Shown: positions 1 through 8,740, counted from the stretch's first letter. The stretch: DNA of 64,000 nt from Mycobacterium simiae (GCF_010727605.1 NZ_AP022568.1:3596001-3660000); one strand, 5' to 3'. Notes: generated by a model from the sequence alone, not told the origin. Program-made: numbers and translations.

Positions 1-369
1 AGGGGCTCAACGCACGACCCGCTGTCCGATCCGGCCAACCGCATCGCGTTGGCCCGCGCCGTCGAACGCGTTGAGGTGGGCCGCGCCCTGTCGTACCGGG
101 TGGCGCACCAACAGGCTGCCGGCGCGCTGGATCCCGCGCTGCCGTCGTTGTCGAAGCTGTATCACTCCGAACTGACCGCGGAACTTCGCGGCCTCGGGGC
201 CCAGATCCTGGGTCCGGCAGGCGAACTCATGCCGGACGATCCCCGCGCCGTGCTCGACGGGCACTTCTCCGAAGGTCTCTTGCTGTCGGTGCTCCACACG
301 ATCGGTGGTGGCACCAGCGAGATCCAACGCGACCTGATCTCGACTGTCGGTTTGGGCATGCCGCGCTGA
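1..369 (+). CDS. Acyl-CoA dehydrogenase, C-terminal part (cut by window edge)
   Basis: The frame is open from the first base and gives 122 residues plus a stop, so only the C-terminal helical domain is visible. The closing stretch GGGTSEIQRDLISTVGLGMP (about residues 102-121) is the usual C-terminal end of acyl-CoA dehydrogenases, where TSEIQR contacts FAD of the neighbouring subunit. The enzyme would oxidise an acyl-CoA to the 2-enoyl-CoA with FAD. It converges on the crotonase gene at 372-1130 with only 2 bases between the stops. The N-terminal domain and the catalytic base are outside the window or not identifiable, so the substrate class is unknown. Confidence 0.85.
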   Translation, partial: RGSTHDPLSDPANRIALARAVERVEVGRALSYRVAHQQAAGALDPALPSLSKLYHSELTAELRGLGAQILGPAGELMPDDPRAVLDGHFSEGLLLSVLHTIGGGTSEIQRDLISTVGLGMPR

Positions 370-371
370 CG

Positions 372-1130
372 TCAGGAGTAGGCGGCTCGTCCTTTGGCGG
401 CCGCCGAACGCTGCTGCGCCACCGTCGCCATCGCCAGCTCGAGCGGATGAAAGGCGGCGAGTTGCGCGGCCTCAGCGGAATTGATCAGCCGTTTGGTCAT
501 TTCGACCGCCCCGGTTTCGGCTTGCGCCAGCTGGAGGGCGATGGCCTGCGCACGCACCATCGCCGATCCCGGCGCCACCACGTCGGTGACCAGCCCCAGC
601 CGCTCGGCCTCAGCCGCTGACAGGCGGACCCCGCGCAGCAGCAACGACGCGGCGCGATGCTTCCCCAACTGCTGCGTCAGGCGCCACGCCAACCCGCCGT
701 CGGGAACCACAGCGCGAGCCACGAACGGCGCGGCGAAGTACGCGTCGGACGCGCACACGACCAAGTCGCACGACAGCGCCAGGCTCCAACCGAGGCCGAC
801 GGCCGCTCCCTCGATCGCGGCAATGGTCGGCACCGGCACCGCTTTGAGTTGCTCCAGCACGCGTTGGGCATGTTCGACACGCCCGGCCGGGCCCAGCGGG
901 CCAGTGCCGTGTGCCGGCCCGGTCTTCAAATCGCCACCCGCACAGAAGAAGCCGTCCGCGCCCGCCAACACAACGCCACGAAGGTCATCCGCGACGACTC
1001 GGTGAAGCACCTCCGACAGTTCGGTCCACGACTCGTAGCGCAGGGCGTTGCGCTGTCGCGGCCGGTTGAGCAGCACCAGGGCTACGCCGTCGCGGTCTTC
1101 GCGGCGAATCAGTGGATCGCTCACTGTCAC
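372..1130 (-). CDS. Enoyl-CoA hydratase/isomerase family protein (crotonase 1)
   Basis: A 252-residue crotonase-fold protein if started at the GTG at 1130. That GTG overlaps the TGA of the upstream gene (GTGA), the same coupling used along this operon; an ATG 54 bases further upstream would add residues unlike the family. The N-terminal strand VALVLLNRPRQRNALRYE and the oxyanion-hole segment ADGFFCAGGDLK are clear, and a second glycine segment IEGAAVGLGWSLALSCDLVV follows. The residues usually carrying the catalytic glutamates are not obvious, so hydratase, isomerase and hydrolase are all possible. It is the last gene of a five-gene minus-strand operon starting at 5030. Confidence 0.85.
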   Translation of the reverse strand: MTVSDPLIRREDRDGVALVLLNRPRQRNALRYESWTELSEVLHRVVADDLRGVVLAGADGFFCAGGDLKTGPAHGTGPLGPAGRVEHAQRVLEQLKAVPVPTIAAIEGAAVGLGWSLALSCDLVVCASDAYFAAPFVARAVVPDGGLAWRLTQQLGKHRAASLLLRGVRLSAAEAERLGLVTDVVAPGSAMVRAQAIALQLAQAETGAVEMTKRLINSAEAAQLAAFHPLELAMATVAQQRSAAAKGRAAYS

Positions 1131-1927
1131 TGTCGGCCGAGGAACTTGTCGATGGCGGCCCGATGCTCGGGCGTGGTGAAACACTCTGTCTCGGCTGAGA
1201 TCCCGTATTCGAGGATGCCGGTGATCGCGCGCTGGGCATGCAAGTTCAGCGTCCGTTTCGTATCCTGCACGGCCCGGGGCGGCAACGCGGCGAGGCGGTG
1301 GGCAATCGACAGACCCTCCTGCTTGATATCCGAATGCAGAACAACCCGGTTGGCCAAGCCCAACTCGACCGCCTTATCGGCCTTGATGCGTTCGCCGAGC
1401 ATCAAATACTCCTTGGCCTTCAACAGGCTCATCAGCAGCGGCCAGAGCACCGAGCCACCATCGCCGGCGACCAGGCCACTGGCGACATGAGTGTCGGCGA
1501 AAAAGGCCCGATCGGACATCAAGACGATGTCGCACAACACCGCGATGCTGCATCCAAAGCCGACCGCGGGCCCGTTGACCGCCGCGACGACGGGCAGCGG
1601 AAAGTCGATCATGTCGCGCACGATGCGCCGGGCGTCCCGCATCCCGGCACGTCGGGTCACCGGGTTGTTAACGTGAGTTTCCAGCCACTCCACCAAATTG
1701 CCGCCGGCAGAGAAGTAATCGCCCGTGCCGGTAATCAACACCGCGCGCGCTTCGGGATCCTCGGCCAGCGTCGCCCACAGTCTCGTAAATGCCGTGTGCA
1801 TCGTGTTGTTGACCGCGTTGGCGTCGTCAGGGTTGTTCAGCGTCACGATCCGGACGGGACCGTCGGAGGCCACGAGGATCTCCTCGCACCCGGTCAGTTC
1901 CGACGTGCCCTGCGGTAGCTCGGTCAT
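1127..1927 (-). CDS. Enoyl-CoA hydratase/isomerase family protein (crotonase 2)
   Basis: A full-length crotonase of 266 residues. The opening strand VRIVTLNNPDDANAVNNTMH, the oxyanion-hole segment GTGDYFSAGGNL and the second oxyanion segment VNGPAVGFGCSIAVLCDIVL fit the superfamily, which acts on the double bond or carbonyl of acyl-CoA thioesters. Its stop overlaps the start of the next crotonase by four bases, and it begins 6 bases after the upstream crotonase ends, so the three are translated as one block. Three tandem, diverged crotonases in one operon suggest consecutive steps (hydration, isomerisation or ring opening) on one pathway. The exact reaction cannot be read from the sequence. 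Confidence 0.87.
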   Translation of the reverse strand: MTELPQGTSELTGCEEILVASDGPVRIVTLNNPDDANAVNNTMHTAFTRLWATLAEDPEARAVLITGTGDYFSAGGNLVEWLETHVNNPVTRRAGMRDARRIVRDMIDFPLPVVAAVNGPAVGFGCSIAVLCDIVLMSDRAFFADTHVASGLVAGDGGSVLWPLLMSLLKAKEYLMLGERIKADKAVELGLANRVVLHSDIKQEGLSIAHRLAALPPRAVQDTKRTLNLHAQRAITGILEYGISAETECFTTPEHRAAIDKFLGRQ

Positions 1928-1933
1928 GGGCGG

Positions 1934-2785
1934 TCAGCCGTCCTCGCGCGGCGCCAGCCACGCCGATCGTCTGGTTTGGACGAACGCGTCTCGGTCATGA
2001 TTGACCGCCCAATCCGGAGATCGCTTCTGTAGGAACGCCGTAAAGGCCTCGATCTGTTCAGCGGTTCCTATTGAGGACCAGTAGCCCGTCACGTCGACGG
2101 GCGGCAGCGCGCGCGCCATTTCGCGTTTGACGGCCGCACGCGCGGCCGGGCCCGTCTTCCGGACTCTCTCAAGCAGCGCATCGACCTCCGACCGCAGGGC
2201 GTCGTGCGCAACGACCTTGCCGACCAGCCCGAGACGCTCGGCCTCCTGCGCTTCGATCCAATCATTGCCGTAGATCAGGTGATTGGCGCGCAGAGTACCC
2301 AGCCGCTGCGGCAGGCGCGCGGCGACGAACGCCTCATATACGCCGCGGGTAAGGTCCGGGACGCGGAACCGCGCGCGATCGGAAGCGACGACCAGATCGG
2401 CGAACAACGTCATCACCAAGCCGCCGCCCATGGCAATGCCGTTGACGGCGCAGACGACGAGTTTCGGTATCTTGCCCAGCGTTTCGAACGGTGTGCCGTC
2501 GTAGGACTCGGTGAACGCGTCCCACCCGCGGTCTTGATTCTGCAGCGCGTTCATGTCACCGCCCGCGCAGAACACGTCGCCCATCCCGGTAATCACCAGG
2601 AAGTTCAGGTCCGGCTCGTCGGCGACGATCATCGCTGCCCGTTTGATCCCGTGATAGCCGTCGGCGGTGACGGCGTTCTTCTTCTCCGGTCGGTTGATGG
2701 TGACGGTCAGGGTGTCGCCGTCGATCCTGCCTTCGAGCTCGGGGGCGCAGAGGTCGACGTCGACGGAATCCGGTAAAGCGTTCAC
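1934..2785 (-). CDS. Enoyl-CoA hydratase/isomerase family protein (crotonase 3)
   Basis: A 283-residue crotonase-superfamily protein. It shows LTVTINRPEKKNAVTADGYH near the N-terminus, the oxyanion-hole segment GMGDVFCAGGDMNAL, and VNGIAMGGGLVMTLFADLVV. Where classical hydratases have a Pro-Glu catalytic segment, this protein reads FRVPDLTRGVYEAF, with Asp in place of Glu, so simple hydratase activity is doubtful. The ATG overlaps the stop of the lipoyl-domain gene by four bases. Its place directly behind an E1/lipoyl pair suggests it acts near the step that forms or uses an acyl-CoA from a 2-oxoacid. Confidence 0.86.
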   Translation of the reverse strand: MNALPDSVDVDLCAPELEGRIDGDTLTVTINRPEKKNAVTADGYHGIKRAAMIVADEPDLNFLVITGMGDVFCAGGDMNALQNQDRGWDAFTESYDGTPFETLGKIPKLVVCAVNGIAMGGGLVMTLFADLVVASDRARFRVPDLTRGVYEAFVAARLPQRLGTLRANHLIYGNDWIEAQEAERLGLVGKVVAHDALRSEVDALLERVRKTGPAARAAVKREMARALPPVDVTGYWSSIGTAEQIEAFTAFLQKRSPDWAVNHDRDAFVQTRRSAWLAPREDG

Positions 2786-3015
2786 CGCGCCTCGATCACG
2801 GCGAGCAGTTCACCGACGTCATAGGTCGTCCCGCCGCTGATCTTCCATGTGACGATGCCACTGGCCGGTGCTTCGATGTCCATTTCGACTTTGTCGGTGG
2901 CGATCTGGTACAGGGGATCCCCCTCGGAGACGTGGGCACCGTCCGCTACGTAGAGTTCGGTGACCTCGGCCTCGGTGATCGCGTCGCCCGGTTTCGGCAT
3001 CCGCACCTCCGTCAC
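2782..3015 (-). CDS. Free-standing lipoyl (biotinyl/lipoyl attachment) domain protein
   Basis: A 77-residue protein that is a single lipoyl domain and nothing else. The hairpin motif IATDKVEMDIEAP places the modified lysine at residue 42, flanked by Asp41 as in E2 lipoyl domains. In a 2-oxoacid dehydrogenase complex such a domain carries the acyl group from the E1 thiamine to the E2 catalytic site. Here no E2 acyltransferase core, peripheral-subunit-binding domain or E3 is encoded nearby. It overlaps the E1 gene upstream and the crotonase downstream by four bases each, so it is made together with its likely partner E1. Biotin carrier function is less likely because the motif is DK rather than MK. 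Confidence 0.9.
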   Translation of the reverse strand: MTEVRMPKPGDAITEAEVTELYVADGAHVSEGDPLYQIATDKVEMDIEAPASGIVTWKISGGTTYDVGELLAVIEAR

Positions 3016-5030
3016 GCGATTCTCCTGACCGCTTCGACAAGCCGCGCGGCGTCCGGACGGCAGGCGGCTTCCAATGTCGCTGCCCGAGGCACGGGCGTGT
3101 ACGCTCCCGCTACGCGCTGAATCGGGCTCACCAGCACGCCAAAAAGCTCTGTGCCGACCGCCGCTGCGATTTCGGCGCCGGGCCCGCAGAAGCCGACGGA
3201 CTCGTGGGCCACCACCAGGCGACGGGTCTTACGTACCGAGTCGAGGACCGTCCCCAGATCCAACGGCACCAGGCTGCGCAGGTCAACCACCTCTACCGAA
3301 ACATCCTCGGCGGCAAGCTGGTCGGCGGCATCGAGCGCGGCGTGCACCAGACTGCCGTAGGTGCATATTGTGACGTCGGTGCCGGCGCGTTTGACGTCGG
3401 CCTGGCCGAGCGGGATCACGTAGTCGGCCGTCGGCACGGGCCCCTTGCCACCGCCGTAGTAAAGCTTCATCGACTCGATGAACAGGCATGGATCCTGCTC
3501 TGCCAGGCAGGCATTGAGCAGCCCGACCGCGTCGGCGGCGGTGCTGGGCCACACCACCTTGATGCCCGGTGTGTGCATCGCCCAGGCCTCGAACGCTTGG
3601 GAGTGTTGCGGGCCGGCCGCCGTGCCCACCATCGCGCGGATGACGAGCGGTGCGCCCTGTCGGCCGCCGGACATGTAGCGGATCTTCGCGGCGTGATTGG
3701 CGATCTGGTCCATTGCCACACCCAGGAAGTCCACGAACATGAGCTCCGCCACGGGGCGGAGCCCGCCCAGGGCCGCGCCCACTGCAGCGCCGATGATCGA
3801 GGACTCGGCAATCGGAGTGTCGCGTACCCGGTGGGCGCCGTACTTGGTGGACAACCCGGCGGTGATCTTGAACATGCCGCCCGACGGGTCGGCGATGTCC
3901 TCGCCGAGTAGCACGACCGAATCGTCGGCCGCCAACGCGCGGTCCAGAGTGCGGTGAATCGCCTGCACGAGGCCGAGGGTCTCCGTTTCGCCCTCCGGAA
4001 TCGCGGCACGGTCGGTCACCGGTGCCGCGATCTCGACGCCGTGCGCGGCGAACACGTCGCGGGTCAGTTCGTCGGTGTCGGGGAACTCGGCGTCCCGCGC
4101 GGCGGTGAAGGCTGTGTCGATCTCGGCAATGAGATCCGCGTCGATGCGATCGAGGTCGGCCTGATCGGCCAGACCCGCGTCGGTCAGCCGCCGCCGATAC
4201 CGGGCGAAGGGCGGGTCGGCGCGCTTGGCCGCCAGTTCGTCCGGGTCGGCATAGGGCATCTGGTCGCCGAAGTAGTGTCCCTGCAGGCGGTAGGCGACCG
4301 CTTCGACGAACGACGGGCCGGCGCCCGACCGTGCGCGCTCGGCGGCCTCGGTCACGGCCCGGTAAACCGCTTGCGGGTCCGTGCCGTCGACCGTGACGCC
4401 AGGCATCGCGTACCCGGCGGCACGGTCTGACAATCGCGTCGAGCGGGTATAACCCGCCACCGGCGTGCATTCGGCCCACGCGTTGTTCTGGCAGAAGAAC
4501 ACCACCGGAAGCGCCCACAGCGCCGCCATGTTCATCGCCTCGTGGACGTAGCCGATGCTGGTCGCCCCGTCGCCGAAGCTCACCAGCACCACGCGGTCAC
4601 TGCCCTTGATGGCCTCCGCCAATGCGATCCCGTTCGCGATCAGCGGGCCCGCACCGACGATGCCGGTCGTCCACGCGATCCCGTGGTCGGGGTCGTAGAT
4701 GCCCATGGCGCCGGCCTTGCCCTTCGACAGGCCGGTGCCGCGGCCCAAGATCTCGGCGAAGTACCCGGGCAGGTCGATGCCCTTGGCCACCACGTCGCCA
4801 AGCCCACGATAGGTAGTGACCAGCTGATCCGTCTCGGACAGGGCGAGTGCAGCCCCCGCCGACATTGCCTCTTGTCCGTCGACTGGCCAGTAGCTCATTG
4901 CGATTTCGCCGGAAGACAGGCCTTTTCGGACGCGCTGGTCGCTGTGGTGCACCCTGCTCATCAGGCGATACAACTCGACGGCACGGTCGCTACTCATGGC
5001 CCGGGTTCCGGTGTCTACTTGCGTGGCCAT
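3012..5030 (-). CDS. Fused alpha/beta E1 component of a 2-oxoacid dehydrogenase (thiamine diphosphate dependent)
   Basis: A 672-residue protein that joins the two E1 subunits. Residues 1 to about 335 are the alpha half, with the thiamine-diphosphate motif GDG at 153-155 and the closing Asn-Asn at 182-183. Residues about 350-672 are the transketolase-like beta half (begins TLGLVQAIHRTLDRAL). It would decarboxylate a 2-oxoacid and pass the acyl group to a lipoyl domain. The ATG at 5030 is chosen because AAGGAG lies just upstream; a longer reading to 5234 has no support. The stop overlaps the lipoyl-domain gene. An operator-like site at 5074-5095 lies in its promoter. Substrate could be acetoin-like, branched-chain or a pathway-specific 2-oxoacid. 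Confidence 0.9.
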   Translation of the reverse strand: MATQVDTGTRAMSSDRAVELYRLMSRVHHSDQRVRKGLSSGEIAMSYWPVDGQEAMSAGAALALSETDQLVTTYRGLGDVVAKGIDLPGYFAEILGRGTGLSKGKAGAMGIYDPDHGIAWTTGIVGAGPLIANGIALAEAIKGSDRVVLVSFGDGATSIGYVHEAMNMAALWALPVVFFCQNNAWAECTPVAGYTRSTRLSDRAAGYAMPGVTVDGTDPQAVYRAVTEAAERARSGAGPSFVEAVAYRLQGHYFGDQMPYADPDELAAKRADPPFARYRRRLTDAGLADQADLDRIDADLIAEIDTAFTAARDAEFPDTDELTRDVFAAHGVEIAAPVTDRAAIPEGETETLGLVQAIHRTLDRALAADDSVVLLGEDIADPSGGMFKITAGLSTKYGAHRVRDTPIAESSIIGAAVGAALGGLRPVAELMFVDFLGVAMDQIANHAAKIRYMSGGRQGAPLVIRAMVGTAAGPQHSQAFEAWAMHTPGIKVVWPSTAADAVGLLNACLAEQDPCLFIESMKLYYGGGKGPVPTADYVIPLGQADVKRAGTDVTICTYGSLVHAALDAADQLAAEDVSVEVVDLRSLVPLDLGTVLDSVRKTRRLVVAHESVGFCGPGAEIAAAVGTELFGVLVSPIQRVAGAYTPVPRAATLEAACRPDAARLVEAVRRIA

Positions 5031-5073
5031 CACCACTCCTTTGCGATGCGCACTCCGCCGACGAGCATACAAT

Positions 5074-5095
5074 ACAATATGACGATATTTGTTCA
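5074..5095 (-). promoter_or_regulatory. Operator-like site A (TGAAC-N12-ATTGT)
   Basis: On the minus strand the site reads TGAAC, 12 bases, ATTGT. It lies 44 bases before the E1 start codon in the 260-base gap between the E1 operon and the operon that ends at 5291. The same spacing and half-sites occur in front of the genes at 18023 and 22040. The protein that binds is unknown; a TetR regulator of this island is the natural candidate. Confidence 0.5.
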
Positions 5096-5290
5096 GTCGT
5101 CCGATAGGCGACTCAAGCGCGATTGAGGAGAACTTCGACCGCGATGCTCGAGCGACCAGCTCTGCGGGCCGCTGATGGCCTGCCCACTCACGTGCACGGC
5201 GCCGCCGACCCTCGATTTGCCTGCGCAGGGACAACCTTCGCCACGCTGTTTCCCGGCCCGTTCTCCGCCGCGCGATGACGCTGCAGGCGG

Positions 5291-5689
5291 CTAAGGCGTG
5301 CGGGTCGACTCGAGCTGTTCAGCGAGCAGCATCCGATCGAAATAACACCGTTCCAGCACCAGATCTGGCCCGCGGAACCCGAACAGGTTGACGCTCAACA
5401 TGTCGATCGGTGTACCGGGCGCGGTTGTTCGGGTCTCCACGACCAGGCCGTTTTCGCCGTGGTAGATCGCCTCGGCGGAGTACTGCAGCATGGGGAGATC
5501 CGTCCACTGCTGCAGCAACATTGCGCGGACCGCCTCGTCACCGTCGAAAACCATTCCGGTAGGGATGATCTCGTAGCGGGGATAGGTGAAGGTGGCCATC
5601 GCCGCCCCCAGGTCTCGCGCATTCTCGGCGGCGACGTGCCGCAACACCAGTTCTTCGCGGAACCGGCGCAGCGCGGTATCGCGACTCAC
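5291..5689 (-). CDS. NTF2-like (SnoaL-type) small protein
   Basis: A 132-residue protein when started at the GTG at 5689, which overlaps the upstream TGA as GTGA. The pattern of an N-terminal helix with VLRHVAAENARDLGAAMATF, followed by a curved sheet (YEIIPTGMVFDGDEAVRAML), is the NTF2-like/SnoaL fold. That fold serves as small hydratases, isomerases, cyclases or ligand pockets. No catalytic set is certain. It is the last gene of the operon that starts at 9810, behind the DUF35/thiolase pair, so it probably binds or transforms the same CoA ester. A second NTF2-like gene occurs in the plus-strand operon at 14622. Confidence 0.7.
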   Translation of the reverse strand: MSRDTALRRFREELVLRHVAAENARDLGAAMATFTYPRYEIIPTGMVFDGDEAVRAMLLQQWTDLPMLQYSAEAIYHGENGLVVETRTTAPGTPIDMLSVNLFGFRGPDLVLERCYFDRMLLAEQLESTRTP

Positions 5690-6081
5690 TTCGGCTCGAA
5701 CACCGCGAGATTGCGGCCGTCTTCGAGCGGTACCCACGCCACGGTGACACGGTCACCCACAGCGGGAGCGGGACCGAACACGTTCGACATCAGGCGGACA
5801 CCTTCGTCGAGATCGACCAAGACCACCGAATAGGGCACCTTGTCGGCCAGTGCCGGGAGCGCGGCCCGATGGTGCACGCTGACCGCGTAGACGACCCCGT
5901 CACCACTCAACTTCTCCCACAGCAGCGACGATCCGCCGCAGTGCGGGCAAGCGAACCGTGGGTACCAGACGAGCCGCGCGCACGACTCGCATCGTTGGAT
6001 GGTCAACTCGCGACGCCGGGTAGCGTCCCAGAAGGGCGCGGACGCCGGGCTGGGCGCGGGAACCGGGACGGTTTCGCTCAT
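5686..6081 (-). CDS. DUF35 OB-fold, zinc-ribbon acyl-CoA-associated protein
   Basis: A 131-residue protein with an N-terminal helix, a zinc ribbon CESCARLVWYPRFACPHCGG (about residues 31-50, C-x2-C and C-x2-C) and an OB fold behind it. DUF35 proteins pair with thiolase-fold proteins; in steroid side-chain breakdown the DUF35 domain of ChsH2 holds the Ltp2 aldolase. The gene sits directly after, and overlaps, the thiolase-like gene, as in those aldolase pairs. I infer that the two form one enzyme. All four zinc ligands are present. Confidence 0.88.
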   Translation of the reverse strand: MSETVPVPAPSPASAPFWDATRRRELTIQRCESCARLVWYPRFACPHCGGSSLLWEKLSGDGVVYAVSVHHRAALPALADKVPYSVVLVDLDEGVRLMSNVFGPAPAVGDRVTVAWVPLEDGRNLAVFEPK

Positions 6082-7244
6082 AGCGTTGCCTCGGTTCCCA
6101 AAATCACCGTCGATGTCGCCGAGAGAACCCCGCCGGTGCCGTGTGCGACAGCGGTTTTCGCGTCTGGGACCTGGCGTTCACCGCACTCGCCACGCAACTG
6201 GTGCGTGGCCTCGACGAGCAGGAAGGCCCCGAACGCCCCGGGATGGGTGTAGGCGAGACCACCGCCGGACGTCTGACCGGGCAGCGCACCCCCGGGTCCC
6301 AATGCGCCGTCCACGACGAACGGACCGCCTTCGCCCTTCGGGCAGAAGCCCAGGTCCTCGAGCGCCAACAACACCGTGATGGTGAACGAGTCGTAGAGCT
6401 CGACCACGTCGATGTCGGCCGGGGTCAGGCCTGCGGCACGGAAGGCGGCCGGCCCCGAGAAGGCCCCGGGGGTGACGGTGAGGTCGGGCATCTGGGAAAT
6501 CATTGCGTGCGAGGCCGCCGACGCCGCACCCAGGACGAAGGCCGGCGGCTTGTCCAGGTCGCGGGCACGCTCGGCGCTCGTAACCACCAGTGCCGCAGCG
6601 CCGTCGGTGACCAGACAGCACTCAAGCTTGTGCACCGGTTCTGCGATGAAGCCGGAGTCCAGGACGTCCTGCACGGTGATCACCTCGCGCAGGTGAGCCC
6701 GCTCGTTCAGCGCGGCCCACCGCCGGGTGTCGACGGCGATCTGCGCCAGTTGTTCGGGCGTCGTCCCGTACGTCGCCATGTGCCGGTTGGCCGCCAGGGC
6801 GTACGCGCTGATGGGGAGCATCACCCCGAACGGCGTCTCCCATTCCAGCCGCTCGGGAGTGGCGAAGACGCCGAGGCCCGTTTCGCCACGCTTGCGCGCG
6901 GCGCGCGGCGTCGACGCATAGACGATCACCACCGTCTCCACCTTTCCGGCCGCGATCGCCGCGGCGGCGTGCTCGACGTACAACCCGTAGCTGGCGCCGC
7001 CGGTCTGCGTCGCGTCGGTGAACCGCGGAGCTATCCCCAGGTACTCGCCCAGCTCCACCGAATGCATGAGCGTCCCGCCGGTGCAGGTGCACAGCCCGTC
7101 GACATCGCGCAGCGACAACCCCGCATCGGCCAGGGCGGCGGTGATCACGCGCGCCTCGAGCTCGCGCAGTGGCACATCGATTACCCCGCTCGGCGAAACC
7201 TCGTCGGCGACACCGACAATCGCGGCCACACCTCGGGTCGTCAA
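6078..7244 (-). CDS. Thiolase-fold protein, probably an Ltp2-type retro-aldolase
   Basis: A 388-residue thiolase-superfamily protein of the SCP-x/lipid-transfer branch. Where thiolases carry the nucleophilic cysteine, this one reads TGGAS (81-85), with no cysteine. Tyr284 in LYDSF and Tyr332 in LAYTHPG have nearly the spacing of the two tyrosines assigned as catalytic in Ltp2 aldolases (from memory). Together with the adjacent DUF35 gene this points to a retro-aldol cleavage of a 3-hydroxyacyl-CoA rather than thiolysis. It overlaps the acyl-CoA ligase upstream and the DUF35 gene downstream by four bases. The assignment as aldolase is inference; the fold is certain. Confidence 0.85.
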   Translation of the reverse strand: MTTRGVAAIVGVADEVSPSGVIDVPLRELEARVITAALADAGLSLRDVDGLCTCTGGTLMHSVELGEYLGIAPRFTDATQTGGASYGLYVEHAAAAIAAGKVETVVIVYASTPRAARKRGETGLGVFATPERLEWETPFGVMLPISAYALAANRHMATYGTTPEQLAQIAVDTRRWAALNERAHLREVITVQDVLDSGFIAEPVHKLECCLVTDGAAALVVTSAERARDLDKPPAFVLGAASAASHAMISQMPDLTVTPGAFSGPAAFRAAGLTPADIDVVELYDSFTITVLLALEDLGFCPKGEGGPFVVDGALGPGGALPGQTSGGGLAYTHPGAFGAFLLVEATHQLRGECGERQVPDAKTAVAHGTGGVLSATSTVILGTEATL

Positions 7245-8740
7245 CTTCCTGTCCCTTCGAAGAGTTCGCGCAGCGCTGGTTGGCTGACCTTGAGCGACGG
7301 CGTGCGGGGCAACTCCTCGACCACGACCACCCGGGCAGGGACGTAGTAACGGCTCACCCGTTCACGCACGTAGGCGAGCAGGTCCTCCGGCGTGGCGCGC
7401 GCGCCGTCGGTCAACTCGACCGCCGCGACCGGCACCTGGCCGAGCCGTTCATCGGGCAGGCCGGTCACGCCGGCATCGCGGACAGCCGGATGGCTCCGGA
7501 GCACACCGACGATCTCGGACGGATTGACCTTGAAACCCCCGCGAATGATGACGTCGTCGATGCGCCCGTCGATGAACACGAAACCGTCGGTGTCGACCCG
7601 GCCGAGGTCGGTGGTCCGCACCCAATCCCCACCCGTGGTGCGAACCTCGATGCGGCCCTGCTTGCCGGCCGGCATTTCGGTGTCGTCCTCGAGGGATATG
7701 ACACGGATCTCCCGGCCGCGCTGCGGGCGGCCCACACTTCCGCGTTTGGCGCTCGCCCACTGCCGGTGCAGCGCGAGGTTCCAGCCGGCCACGCCGCCGG
7801 CGAATTCCGTTGCCCCGTAAGACGGCAGCACCGCGACGCCGTAGCGACACTCGAACCTCGTCTGCACGTCGACCGGCAGGTGCGCGGTTCCCGAGGTCAC
7901 CACCTCGACGCTGGAAAAGGCCTCCGGGTCCACGCCCGCGTCGAGCACCATCGCCATCGCCGACGGCACCAGGCTCACGGCCTTCGGTCGGTGCCGGAGT
8001 AGCAAATCCACCAAGTCTGGGACCCGGAATCGCTCCAGGAGCGCGATCTTTCTTCCCTCGCAGATGTTGAGCAGAGTGCGGAACAACCCTGACATATGCA
8101 CCAGGGGAGAGGAGACAATGGCGACGCCCGAGCGCAGTCGCAGCTCCGAGGCATGCCCGGGTCTAACACTGTAATGTGCGCCCGCCGCCGCGACAGTGTG
8201 CTCAAAGGAGCTGTAGGACAGCGGTATTCGCTTGGGCGGTCCCGTGGTGCCACTCGTCAGCATCTCGACGGCGATGCCTTCGGCGGGCGGGCGGAACGGG
8301 CCCGGTCCGAGATTTCCCCGCCCATCAACAACGGTGGCACCGGTCGGGTCACTCGACGCCCGAATACCCAGCGCGCCGGCGGCGGCGCCGGCGACCCCGT
8401 CGCGCTCCCAGTCCGTCTGTAATGCCACGATCGCAGGCAACCGCAGGTCGCCAATGTCCGCACGGAGCCCGGCGTCGCCCTGTGACGGGTTGATCGTGAC
8501 CACGCAACCACCGGCCAACAACACGCCGAGCAGGGCTCCGACCATCGCGGGATGATTGCGCAGCACCAGGCCGACGGGGGAAGCCGGACCCAAACCGGCT
8601 GTTCCCAAACAACTTTGAACGCCCGCGGCAATGTCCGACAATTCCTGCCAATCCACCCACCGGCCCTCATACTCGATCGCGGGCGCCCGCGGGTCGAGGG
8701 TGAGCACGGCGCGGATGCGCTCGGCGAGTTGCTGGCTCAA
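7241..8740 (-). CDS. Acyl-CoA synthetase/ligase (ANL superfamily, FadD-type)
   Basis: A 499-residue AMP-forming ligase. The P-loop MLTSGTTGPPKRIPLS, the ATG-type segment PSYGATEFAG, the adenylate-binding VRTTDLGRVDTDGFVFIDGR and the hinge region DDVIIRGGFKVNPSEIV are all visible, followed by the catalytic C-terminal Lys region (PRTPSLKVSQ). It would activate a free carboxylic acid with ATP and CoA and so feed the rest of this operon. It starts with ATG four bases inside the LLM oxidoreductase gene. The acid cannot be deduced; the short hinge and lack of a fatty-acid-specific insert leave aromatic or branched acids open. Confidence 0.92.
   Translation of the reverse strand: MSQQLAERIRAVLTLDPRAPAIEYEGRWVDWQELSDIAAGVQSCLGTAGLGPASPVGLVLRNHPAMVGALLGVLLAGGCVVTINPSQGDAGLRADIGDLRLPAIVALQTDWERDGVAGAAAGALGIRASSDPTGATVVDGRGNLGPGPFRPPAEGIAVEMLTSGTTGPPKRIPLSYSSFEHTVAAAGAHYSVRPGHASELRLRSGVAIVSSPLVHMSGLFRTLLNICEGRKIALLERFRVPDLVDLLLRHRPKAVSLVPSAMAMVLDAGVDPEAFSSVEVVTSGTAHLPVDVQTRFECRYGVAVLPSYGATEFAGGVAGWNLALHRQWASAKRGSVGRPQRGREIRVISLEDDTEMPAGKQGRIEVRTTGGDWVRTTDLGRVDTDGFVFIDGRIDDVIIRGGFKVNPSEIVGVLRSHPAVRDAGVTGLPDERLGQVPVAAVELTDGARATPEDLLAYVRERVSRYYVPARVVVVEELPRTPSLKVSQPALRELFEGTGS

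Noticed and set aside
657..1490. Long plus-strand open frame opposite crotonases 1 and 2
   Set aside because: It lies antisense to two well-supported genes, has Arg/His/Gln-rich composition typical of shadow frames in high-GC DNA, and no family motif.
3283..4518. 411-codon minus-strand frame inside the E1 gene
   Set aside because: It is an out-of-register shadow of the E1 gene on the same strand, very Arg- and Gly-rich with no motif.
6141..7346. 401-codon plus-strand frame opposite the thiolase-like gene
   Set aside because: Antisense to a conserved gene, with shadow-type composition and no ribosome-binding site.
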